Shown here piece by piece: positions 54,162 to 64,000 of a stretch of DNA of 64,000 bases. The notes under the pieces are model-generated. The model did no database searches and was not told where the DNA came from. It saw only the letters and a list, made by a program, of their open reading frames with translations. Each line of letters begins with the position of its first letter. The first letter of the stretch is position 1. Made by a program: the position numbers and the translations under genes. Source of the stretch: Phaeosaccion multiseriatum (lineage: Eukaryota > Ochrophyta, other classes); the NCBI GenBank assembly GCA_965112735.1, contig OZ218964.1, positions 2,666,001 through 2,730,000 of the forward strand, written 5' to 3'.

Positions 54162-55064
54162 ATGAAGAGTTTCATCGCAATCATGGGCTTGTGCCTTGCC
54201 CCTGCTTTGGCCGTCGATTGGGGTGACTTCTGCTTCGATCACTGGGCCAAAAAAGTGGAAAGATGGCACGAAAAGCACTGCGCGAGGGTTCGTAGTGTGG
54301 TGCAACACAGCTCTCTGTATAAATCACACAACACGAGGAGTTATGATGCTTGGGAACCCGAATGGAGTTGCGGGGAGGAGGATCGCGTGGGAGGGGATTT
54401 CGGGGATGGCGGGAAATTTGTCTGCGGCTCAACGTATCTCTCGCAGCAGAAAGACTGCCTTGTGTACTCGGTGGGTTCCAACTTGCAAGATGAGTTTGAG
54501 CAGAGTATACTCCAGCTGGCCCCAGACTGTGAAGTTCACACTTTCGACCCGACGGTGGAAGAAGCTGCCGGGAATGCATTGGCTTCCACGCATGGATACC
54601 ACTTCCATGCTATTGGTCTGACAGACAAAGAAAATTCAGGCAGCAAGCTTCGCTACGGCACTCTGCTCTCCCTCCAGGAAATGATGGTGCACCTTGGGCA
54701 TGTGGGTCGGACGATTCATGTGCTAAAGGTGGATTGTGAAGGATGCGAGTTCGGCGCATTCAAATCGATTGCCGATCTGGCGGGAGGCAGTGACGCAATC
54801 AAGATTCATCAAGCACAAGTCGAGGTCCACTACAACAACTTCGACGTGATTGCGAAGTTCTTCAGCAGCATGGATCAAAACGGCATGCTTTTGTTCCACA
54901 AAGAGCGCAACGGCTGGGGATGTAATGGCTACGGCTGCGTAGAGTTTGCATTCGCCCACCATACGTGGGCCGACGAAGTCTACCGGCTGGAACATTGCGA
55001 CCCGCTGCTGGAAGAAGGGGTGTGGAAGGATGGACATTCCAACTTCGAGTTTACCTGCCCCTGA
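54162..55064 (+). CDS. Secreted METTL24/FkbM-like methyltransferase-fold protein, intronless
   Basis: 300 aa. Signal peptide MKSFIAIMGLCLAPALA. The body resembles the METTL24/FkbM class of SAM-dependent methyltransferases: a conserved lead-in (EDRVGGDFGDGGKFVCG), motif I region CLVYSVGSNLQDEFEQSI, CEVHTFDPTVE (acidic residue after strand 2), then a DCEGCEFG segment in VLKVDCEGCEFGAFKSI, HQAQVEVHY and a late ECGCxEF-like block (YGCVEFAFAHHTW). Substrate unknown. The start is the ATG at 54162 because it opens a proper signal peptide; the frame is open about 17 codons upstream without an ATG. No introns, in contrast to the exon-dense neighbours, suggesting recent gain or a retrocopy. Confidence 0.75.
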   Translation: MKSFIAIMGLCLAPALAVDWGDFCFDHWAKKVERWHEKHCARVRSVVQHSSLYKSHNTRSYDAWEPEWSCGEEDRVGGDFGDGGKFVCGSTYLSQQKDCLVYSVGSNLQDEFEQSILQLAPDCEVHTFDPTVEEAAGNALASTHGYHFHAIGLTDKENSGSKLRYGTLLSLQEMMVHLGHVGRTIHVLKVDCEGCEFGAFKSIADLAGGSDAIKIHQAQVEVHYNNFDVIAKFFSSMDQNGMLLFHKERNGWGCNGYGCVEFAFAHHTWADEVYRLEHCDPLLEEGVWKDGHSNFEFTCP

Positions 55065-55749
55065 CAGCAATGTCAAAGCAAATGGATGAGGAGCTGGAAT
55101 TTGGCGTGTGCTCACGTCCAGCGTGTGCACCTCGGACAGAGTTAGAGTAGGTTTTACCACGGCAATGTGGTGGAGCTGGGAAGGGCTTAGTTACGTGAGT
55201 CTTATGAAGGCAATGTAACATATGTCAATAGGCATCAGAGAGGCTGGCTGGCCCCCTTCCTCTCTTGTAAAAACCTGCTGCTAGGCTCTCCTTATGTGGT
55301 AAAGCAAGGAAGGGCCCACATAGGGTTAGGGAGTGTTACAACTGTAGCTATGAGGCAGTTTATTGTAAGTCAATGGGTGCGTGACGGATCTGCGGCCGGC
55401 TGGCCCCTTCCTCACTCCTGGACCCGTGTGGACTGATAGGAAAGCTTGCTTAAAACAAGGAAGCCTCCTGGGTCTCTGGGTAAGGACAGTGCCCTTTGCT
55501 ATTTATAAATAAAGAAAAGAACAAAACAAAAATCTGTGTTCATTATCATACCCTCCTGCCCCCTGTGGAAGGTCGTGCTTAGAACTCCACGAAACGGACT
55601 AGACGCACAGATAAGGTAGCAGCACCCCAAAGCTAGCCTGACAGCCGGCCTTGCATCTATTAGCTTATCTATGCACTGTCCTAAACGACCACCTGCAGGA
55701 GGATAGTGAGAAACGGGTTTGCCTAGGCCTGGGCCACGACTACGACTGA
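55065..55749. other. 3' flank of methyltransferase gene, no gene seen
   Basis: Includes the low-GC stretch ATAAATAAAGAAAAGAACAA near 55504, which could hold a polyadenylation signal. The satellite array begins at its end. Confidence 0.5.
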
Positions 55750-55929
55750 CTTAAATCTGTGGGCTCCGGTGGGCCATCTGGCGTTGAACTGCGCTTTGTC
55801 TGGGCCGGTGGGGTTGAAATGGTCCCACCATGGTCGTCATGAGTCTACCGTGCGTCTCTGGTGTGCCCGGTGTGGTTGTACACTCTGTTCTGTGGGGTTG
55901 AAATGGCCTATCTGTGAGCCCCGGTGGGT

Positions 55930-57165
55930 CATCTGGCGCCCGATTGCGACACGGGAGGGTTGAACAATGGCTTCCATGGGCCGGTGGGGTTGAAATGGTC
56001 CCACCATGGTCGCAATGAGTGGGCGCTGCGTCCATGGTGGGCTCGGCGGGGTTTAACATGGACCTCTGTGGGGTTGAACACGCCCATCTGTGCCCCCCCC
56101 CCCGGTGGGCAATCTGGGCCTGGTTTCGACACGGGAGGGTTGAACAATGCCTTCCATGGGCCGGTGGGGTTGAGATGGTCCCACCATGGTCGCAATGAGT
56201 CTGTGCTGCGTCCATGGTGCGCTCCGCGGGGTTGAACATGGACCTCTGTGGGGTTGAACAGTCCCATCTGTGGGTTCCCCGGGTGGACAATCTGGGCCTG
56301 ATCTCGGCACGGGAGGGTTGAACAATGCCTTCCATGGGCCGGTGGGGTTGAAATGGTCCCACCATGGTCGCAATCAGTGCGCGCGGCGTCTATGGTGCGC
56401 TCGGCGGGGCTGAACATGGACCTCTGTGGGGTTGAACAGGCCCATCTGTGGACTCCCCCGGTGGACAATCTGAGCCTGATTTCGAAACGGGAGGGTTGAA
56501 CAATGCCTTCCATGGGCCGGTGGGGTTGAAATGGTCCCACCATGGTCGCAATGAGTGTACGCGGCGTCCATGGTGCGCTCGGCGGGGTTGAACATGGACC
56601 TCTGTGGGGTTGAACAGGCCCATCTGTGGACCCCGGCGGGCAATCAGGGCCTGATTTCGCCACGGGAGGGTTGAACAATGCCTTGTGTGGGCCGGTGGGG
56701 TTGAAATGGTCCCAACATGGTCGCAATCAGTGCGCGCTGCGTCTATGGGGCGCTCGGCGGGGTTGAACATGGACCTCTGTGGGGTTGAACAGTCCCATCT
56801 GTGGGTTCCCCGGGTGGACAATCTGGGCCTGATCTCGGCACGGGAGGGTTGAACAATGCCTTCCATGCGCCGGTGGGGTTGAAATGGTCCCACCATGGTC
56901 GCAATGAGTGTACGCTTCGTCTACGGTGCGCTTGGCGGGGTTGAACATGGACCTCTGTGGGGTTGAACAGGCCCATCTGGGGGCACCCCCGGTGGGCAAT
57001 CTGGGCCTGATTTCGGCACTGGAGGGTTGAACAATGCCTTCCATGGGCCGGTGGGGTTGAAATGGTCCCACCATGGTCGCAATGAGTCTGTGCTGCGTCC
57101 ATGGTGCGCTCGGCGGGGTTGAACATGGACCTCTGTGGGGTTGAACAGGCCCATCTGTGAGCCCC
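55930..57165. repeat. Divergent satellite subfamily A (about 178 bp), seven units
   Basis: Marked by AACATGGACCTCTGTGGGG at 56055, 56235, 56413, 56591, 56766, 56944 and 57122 (spacing 175-180) and by TTGAACAATGCCTTCCATGG. The flanking units use TGTACACTCTGTTCTGTGG and GTGCTTTCTCTGGG instead. One ordinary unit precedes the block. Confidence 0.85.
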
Positions 57166-60100
57166 GGTGGGTCATCTGGCGCCTGATTTCGACACCGGAG
57201 GGTTGAACTGTGCTTTCTCTGGGCCAGTGGTGGTGAAATCGTCCCACCATGGTCGTCATGCGTCTGCCGGGCGTCGCTGGTGTGCTCGGTGTGATTGTAC
57301 ACTCTGTTCTGTGGGGTTGAAATGGCCCATCTGTGAGCCCCGGGGGGCCGTCTGGCGCCTGATTTTGACACAGGAGGGTTGAAGTGTGCTTTTTCTGGGC
57401 CAGTGGTGGTGAAATGGTCCCACCATGGTCGGCACGAGTCTACCGGGCGTCTCTGGTGTGCTCGGTGTGATTGTACACTCTGTTCTGTGGGGTTGAAATG
57501 GCCCATCTGTGAGCCCCGGTGGGTCATTTGGCGCCTGATTTTGACACGGGAGGGTTGAAGTGTGCTTTCTCTGGGCCGGTGGGTTTGAAATGGTCCCACC
57601 ATGGTCGTCATGAGTCTGCGGGGCGTCTCGGGTGTGCTCGGTGTGGTTGTACACTCTGTTCTGTGGGGTTGAAATGGCCCATCTGTGAGCCCCGGTGGGT
57701 CTTCTGGCGCTTGATTTCGACACGGGAGGGTTGAAGTGTGCTTTCTCTGGGCCAGTGGTGGTGAAATGGTCCCACCATGGTCCGCATCAATCGGCCTTGC
57801 GTCTCGGGTGTGCTCGGTGTAGTTGTACACTCTGTTCTATGGGGTTGAAATGGCCCATCTCTAAGCCCCCGGTGGGTCATCTGGCGCCTGATTTCGACAC
57901 AGGAGGGTTGAAGAGTGCTTTCTCTGGGCCAGTGGTGGTGATATCGTCCCACCATGGTCGTCATGCGTCTGCCGGGCGTCGCTGGTGTGCTCGGTGTGAT
58001 TGTACACTCTGTTCTGTGGGGTTGAAATGGCCCATCTGTGAGCCCCGGTGGGTCATCTGGCGCCTGATATCGACACGGGAGGGTTGAAGAGTGCCTTCTC
58101 TGGGCCAGTGGTGGTGAAATGGTCCCACCATGGTCGTCATGAGTCTTCCGGGCGTCTCGGGTGTGCTCGTTGTGACTGTACACTCTGTTCTGTGGGGTTG
58201 AAATGGCCCATCTGTGAGCCCCGGTGGGTCATCTGGCGCCTGATATCGACACGGGAGGGTTGAAGAGTGCCTTCTCTGGGCCAGTGGTGTTGAAATGGTC
58301 CCACCATGGTCGTCATGGGTCCGCTGGGCGTCTCTGGTGTGCTCGGTGTGGTTGTACACTCTGTTCTGTGGATTTGAAATTGCCCATCTGTGAGCCCCGG
58401 TGGGTCATCTGGCGCGCGATCGCGACACGGGAGGGTTGAAGTGTGCTTTCTCTGGGCCAGTGGGGTTGAAAATGTCCCACCATGGTCGTCATGAGTCTGC
58501 CATGCGTCTCTGGTGTGCTCGGTGTGATTTTACACTCTGTTCTGTGGGGTTGAAATGGCCCGTCTGTGAGCCCCGGTGGGTCATCTGGCGCCCGATCGCG
58601 ACACGGGAGGGTTGAAGTGTGCTTTCTCTGGGCCAGTGGTGGTGAAATGGTCCCACCATGGTCGTCATGAGTCTGCCGTGCGTCTCTGGTGTGCTCGGTG
58701 TGGTTGTACACTCTGTTCTGTGGGGTTGAAATGGCCCATCTGTGAGCCCCGGTGGGTCATCTGGCGCCCGATTATGACACGGGAGGGTTGAAGTGTGCTT
58801 TCTATGGGCCGGTGGTGGTGAAATGGTCCCACCATGGTCGTCATGGGTCCGCTGGGCGTCTCTGGTGTGCTCGGTGTGGTTGTACACTCTGTTCTATGGG
58901 GTTGAAATGGCCCATCTGTGAGCCCCGGTGGGTCATCTGGCGCCCGATCGCGACACGGGAGGGTTGAAGTGCGCTTTCTCTGGGCCAGTGGTGAAGAAAT
59001 GGTCCCACCATGGTCGTCATGAGTCTGCCATGCGTCTCTGGTGTGCTCGGTGTGATTTTACACTCTGTTCTGTGGGGTTGAAATGGCCCGTCTGTGAGCC
59101 CCGGTGGGTCATCTGGCGCCCGATCGCGACACGGGAGGGTTGAAGTGTGCTTTCTCTGGGCCAGTGGTGGTGAAATGGTCCCACCATGGTCGTCATGAGT
59201 CTGCCGTGCGTCTCTGGCGTGCTCGGTGTGGTTGTACACTCTGTTCTGTGGGGTTGAAATGGCCCATCTGTGAGCCCCGGTGGGTCATCTGGCACCCGAT
59301 TTTGACACGGGAGGGTTGAAGAGTGCTTTCTCTGGGCCAGTGGTGGTGATATCGTCCCACCATGGTCGTCATGCGTCTGCCGGGCGTCGCTGGTGTGCTC
59401 GGTGTGATTGTACACTCTGTTCTGTGGGGTTGAAATGGCCCATCTGTGAGCCCTGGTGGGTCATCTGGCGCCTGATATCGACACGGGAGGGTTGAAGAGT
59501 GCCTTCTCTGGGCCAGTGGTGTTGAAATGGTCCCAACATGGTCGTCATGAGTCTTCCGGGCGTCTCGGGTGTGCTCGGTGTGGTTGTACACTCTGTTCTG
59601 TGGGTTTGAAATGGCCCATCTGTGAGCCCCGGTGGGTCATCTGGCGCGCGATCGCGACACGGGAGGGTTGAAGTGTGCTTTCTCTGGGCCGGTGGTGGTG
59701 AAATGGTCCCACCATGGTCGTCATGGGTCCGCCGGGCGTCTCTGGTGTGCTCGGTGTGATTGTACACTCTGTTCTGTGGGGTTGAAACGGCCCATCTGTT
59801 AGCCCCGGGGGGCCATCTGGCGCCCGATCGCGACACGGGAGGGTTGAAGTGTGCTTTCTCTGGGCCGGTGGGGTTGAAATGGTCCCACCATGGTCGTCAT
59901 AAGTACACTGGGCGTCGCTGGTGTGCTCGGTGTGGTTGTACACTCTGTTCTATGGGGTTGAAATGGCCCATCTGTGAGCCCCGGTGGGTCATCTGGCGCC
60001 TGATTTTGACACGGGAGGGTTGAAGTGTGCTTTCTCTGGGCCAGTGGGGTTGAAATGGTCCCACCATGGTCGTCATGAGTCAGCCGTGCGTCTCGGGTGT

Positions 60101-61756
60101 GCTCGGTGTGATTGTACACTCTGTTCTATGGGGTTGAAATGGCCCATCTGTGAGCCCCGGTGGGTCATCTGGCGCCTAGTGAGTTTGGACACGGGGGGGT
60201 TGAAGTGTGCTTTCTCTGGGCCGGTGGGTTTGAAATGGTCCCACCATGGTCGTCATGAGTCCGCCGGGCGTCTCTGGTGTGCTCGGTGTGATTGTACACT
60301 CAGTTCTGTGGGGTTGAAATGGCCCATCTGTGAGCCCCGGTGGGTCATCTGGCGCCCGATCGCGACACGGGAGGGTTGAAGTGCGCTTTCTCTGGGCCAG
60401 TGGTGAAGAAATGGTCCCACCATGGTCGTCATGAGTCTGCCATGCGTCTCTGGTGTGCTCGGTGTGATTTTACACTCTGTTCTGTGGGGTTGAAATGGCC
60501 CGTCTGTGAGCCCCGGTGGGTCATCTGGCGCCAGATTTCGACACGGGAGGGTTGAAGAGTGCTTTCTCTGGGTCATTGGTGGTGAAGTGGTCCCACCATG
60601 GTCGTCATGAGACTACGGGGCGTCTCTGGTGTGCTCGGTGTAATTGTACACTCTGTTCTGTGGGGTTGAAATGGCCCGTCTGTGAGCCCCGGTGGGTCAT
60701 CTGGCGCCAGATTTCGACACGGGAGGGTTGAAGAGTGCTTTCTCTGGGCCATTGGTGTTGAAATGGTCCCACCATGGTCGTCGTGAGTCCTCCGGGCGTC
60801 TCTGGTGTGCTCGGTGTGATTGTACACTCTGTTCTGTGGGGTTGAAATGGCCCATCTGTGAGCCCCGGTGGGTCATCTGGCGCCCGATCGCGACACGGGA
60901 GGGTTGAAGTGCGCTTTCTCTGGGCCAGTGGTGAAGAAATGGTCCCACCATGGTCGTCATGAGTCTGCCATGCGTCTCTGGTGTGCTCGGTGTGATTTTA
61001 CACTCTGTTCTGTGGGGTTGAAATGGCCCGTCTGTGAGCCCCGGTGGGTCATCTGGCGCCCGATCGCGACACGGGAGGGTTGAAGTGTGCTTTCTCTGGG
61101 CCAGTGGTGGTGAAATGGTCCCACCATGGTCGTCATGAGTCTGCCGTGCGTCTCTGGTGTGCTCGGTGTGGTTGTACACTCTGTTCTGTGGGGTTCAAAT
61201 GGCCCATCTGTGAGCCCCGGTGGGTCATCTGGCGCCCGATTTTGACACGGGAGGGTTGAAGTGTGCTTTCTATGGGCCGGTGGTGTTGAAATGGTCCCAC
61301 CATGGTCGTCATGGGTCCGCCGGGCGTCTCTGGTGTGCTCGGTGTGGTTGTACACTCTGTTCTATGGGGTTGAAATGGCCCATCTGTGAGCCCCGGGGGG
61401 CCATCTGGCGCGCGATTTCGACACGGGAGGGTTGAAGTGTGCTTTCTCTGGGCCAGTGGTGGTGAAATGGTCCCACCATGGTCGTCATGCGTCCACCGTG
61501 CGTCTCTGGTGTGCTCGGTGTGGTTGTACACTCTGTTCTGTGGGGTTGAAATGGCCCATCTGTGAGCCCCGGTGGGTCATCTGGCACCTGATTTTGACAC
61601 GGGAGGGTTGAAGTGTGCTTTCTCTGGGCCAGCGGGGTTGAAATGGTCCCACCATGGTCGTCATGAGTCTGCGGGGCGTCTCTGGTGTGCTCGGTGTGAT
61701 TGTACACTCAGTTCTGTGGGGTTGAAATGGCCCATCTGTGAGCCCCGGTGGGTCAT

Positions 61757-64000
61757 TTGGCGCCTGATGTCGACACGGGAGGGTTGAAGTGTGCTTTCTC
61801 TGGGCCAGCGTGGTTGAAATGGTCCCACCATGGTCGTCATCCGTCCGCCGTGCGTCTGTGGTGTGCTCGGTGTGGTTGTACACTCTGTTCTGTGGGGTTG
61901 AAATGGCCCATCTGTGAGCCCCGGTGGGTCATCTGGCGCCTGATTTTGACACGGGAGGGTTGAAGTGTGCTTTCTCTGGGCCAGTGGTGGTGAAATGGTC
62001 CCACCATGGTCGTCATGAGTCCGCGGGGCGTCTCTGGTGTGCTCGGTGTGGTTGTACACTCTGTTCTGTGGGGTTGAAATGGCCCATCTGTGAGCCCCGG
62101 TGGGTCATCTGGCGCCTAATTTCGACACGGGAGGGTTGAAGTGTGCTTTCTATGGGCCAGCGGGGTTGACATGGTCCCACCATGGTCGTCATGAGTCCGC
62201 CGTGCGTCTCTGGTGTGCTCGGTGTGATTGTACACTCTGTTCTATGGGGTTGAAATGGCCCATCTGTGAGCCCCGGGGGGGCGTCTGGCGCCTGATTTTG
62301 ACACAGGAGGGTTGAAGTGTGCTTTCTCTGGTCCAGTGGTGGTAAAATGGTCCCACCATGGTCGTCATGCGTCTGCCGGGCGTCTCTGGTGTGCTCGGTG
62401 TGGTTGTACACTCTGTTCTGTGGGGTTGAAATGGCCCATCTGTGAGCCCCGGTGGGTCATCTGGCGCTTGATTTCGACACGGGAGGGTTGAAGTGTGCTT
62501 TCTCTGGGCCGGTGGTGGTGAAATGGTCCCACCATGGTCGTCATGGGTCCGCCGGGCGTCTCTGGTGTGCTCGGTGTGATTGTACACTCTGTTCTGTGGG
62601 GTTGAAACGGCCCATCTGTTAGCCCCGGGGGGCCATCTGGCGCCCGATCGCGACACGGGAGGGTTGAAGTGTGCTTTCTCTGGGCCGGTGAAGTTGAAAT
62701 GGTCCCACCATGGTCGTCATGAGTACACTGGGCGTCGCTGGTGTGCTCGGTGTGGTTGTACACTCTGTTCTATGGGGTTGAAATGGCCCATCTGTGAGCC
62801 CCGGTGGGTCATCTGGCGCCTGATTTTGACACGGGAGGGTTGAAGTGTGCTTTCTCTGGGCCAGTGGGGTTGAAATGGTCCCACCATGGTCGTCATGAGT
62901 CCGCGGGGCGTCTCTGGTGTGCTCGGTGTGGTTGTACACTCTGTTCTGTGGGGTTGAAATGGCCCATCTGTGAGCCCCGGTGGGTCATCTGGCGCCTAAT
63001 TTCGACACGGGAGGGTTGAAGTGTGCTTTCTCTGGGCCAGCGTGGTTGAAATGGTCCCACCATGGTCGTCATCCGTCCGCCGTGCGTCTGTGGTGTGCTC
63101 GGTGTGGTTGTACACTCTGTTCTGTGGGGTTGAAATGGCCCATCTGTGAGCCCCGGTGGGTCATCTGGCGCCTGATTTTGACACGGGAGGGTTAGAGTGT
63201 GCTTTCTCTGGGCCAGTGGTGGTGAAATGGTCCCACCGTGGTCGTCATGAGTCCGCGGGGCGTCTCTGGTGTGCTCGGTGTGGTTGTACACTCTGTTCTG
63301 TGGGGTTGAAATGGCCCATCTGTGAGCCCCGGTGGGTCATCTGGCGCCTAATTTCGACACGGGAGGGTTGAAGTGTGCTTTCTCTGGGCCAGCGGGGTTG
63401 AAATGGTCCCACCATGGTCGTCATGAGTCCGCCGTGCGTCTCTGGTGTGCTCGGTGTGATTGTACACTCTGTTCTATGGGGTTGAAATGGCCCATCTGTG
63501 AGCCCCGGGGGGGCGTCTGGCGCCTGATTTTGACACAGGAGGGTTGAAGTGTGCTTTCTCTGGTCCAGTGGTGGTAAAATGGTCCCACCATGGTCGTCAT
63601 GCGTCTGCCGGGCGTCTCTGGTGTGCTCGGTGTGGTTGTACACTCTGTTCTGTGGGGTTGAAATGGCCCATCTGTGAGCCCCGGTGGGTCATCTGGCGCT
63701 TGATTTCGACACGGGAGGGTTGAAGTGTGCTTTCTCTGGGCCGGTGGTGGTGAAATGGTCCCACCATGGTCGTCATGGGTCCGCCGGGCGTCTCTGGTGT
63801 GCTCGGTGTGATTGTACACTCTGTTCTGTGGGGTTGAAACGGCCCATCTGTTAGCCCCGGGGGGCCATCTGGCGCCCGATCGCGACACGGGAGGGTTGAA
63901 GTGTGCTTTCTCTGGGCCGGTGGGGTTGAAATGGTCCCACCATGGTCGTCATGAGTACACTGGGCGTCGCTGGTGTGCTCGGTGTGGTTGTACACTCTGT
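61757..64000. repeat. 1,232-bp higher-order repeat (7 units) of the satellite
   Basis: Diagnostic variants recur exactly 1,232 bases apart: GTCCAGTGGTGGTAAAATGG at 62331 and 63563, GTTGAAACGGCCCATCTGTT at 62601 and 63833, and the CCAGCGTGGTTGAAATGG / CATCCGTCCGCCGTGCG pair near 61807 and 63039. About 1.8 copies are visible. Confidence 0.85.

Larger units (their letters stand above)
55750..64000. repeat. 176-178-bp tandem satellite array, about 47 units, continuing past the right edge
   Basis: Unit hallmarks are GGGTTGAAATGGCCCATCTG, GACACGGGAGGGTTGAA and TGGTCCCACCATGGTCGTCA. The period is 176 for most of the array. One unit near 60180 carries a 4-base insertion (CTAGTGAGTTTGGACACGG). Because 176 is not a multiple of three, open frames on both strands shift every unit; the 71-codon plus and 132-codon minus ORFs repeat at exactly the satellite period and are not genes. 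It could be centromeric, subtelomeric or knob satellite. Confidence 0.95.

Noticed and set aside
55750-64000. CRISPR array or tandem gene family
   Set aside because: Units are 176 bp with no spacer/repeat alternation, and the period is not a multiple of three; it is eukaryotic satellite DNA.

Overview
The window is nuclear DNA of an intron-dense eukaryote, most likely a unicellular protist or alga. The evidence is spliceosomal introns every 50-200 coding bases, GT-AG junctions that keep frame, GC-rich low-complexity introns and TTAGGG-type repeats. The lineage cannot be fixed from sequence alone; a stramenopile, chromerid/alveolate or haptophyte would all fit. I spliced the main genes by hand, checking frame at each junction. 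About 97 introns were placed in seven genes; exon coordinates are given in each entry.

Layout. 1-9532 (-): N-terminal half of the spliceosomal helicase BRR2, running off the left edge. 10095-21099 (+): a 22-exon PPR protein of about 1,509 aa. 21255-21610: a probable retroelement remnant. 21691-25145 (+): an FGGY-family sugar kinase with an N-terminal hydrophobic segment. 25980-26372 (-): an intronless NTF2/SnoaL-like protein. 28595-30934 (-): an ELMO-domain protein. 31085-33522 (-): persulfide dioxygenase ETHE1. 34228-36276 (-): a frameshifted DDE-like transposon ORF. 37592-48170 (-): a 28-exon secreted subtilisin-like protease with LNR/Notch-type cysteine modules and a GPI-like tail. 49003-52020 (-): a PP2C phosphatase whose start codon is alone on its own exon. 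52284-53397 (+): a divergently placed unknown multi-exon gene. 54162-55064 (+): an intronless secreted METTL24/FkbM-like methyltransferase. 55750-64000: a satellite array of about 47 units of 176-178 bp, with a 7-unit (1,232 bp) higher-order repeat at its right end.

The genes do not form a pathway. They are housekeeping genes (splicing, sulfide oxidation, Arf/Arl regulation, phosphatase signalling, organelle RNA handling) beside a repeat-rich chromosome segment.

The most unusual signal lies in the introns. Two short sequence families sit at intron ends in a strand-consistent way. GGATGGCAGTGG-type sequence follows donors and its reverse complement precedes acceptors. GCAGTTGGTGATACAG-type sequence follows donors and CTGTATCACCAACTGCTG precedes acceptors. 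This is the arrangement expected of introner-like elements with terminal inverted repeats, or of introns whose ends pair in RNA. Microsatellites also appear to grow out of the splice sites themselves.
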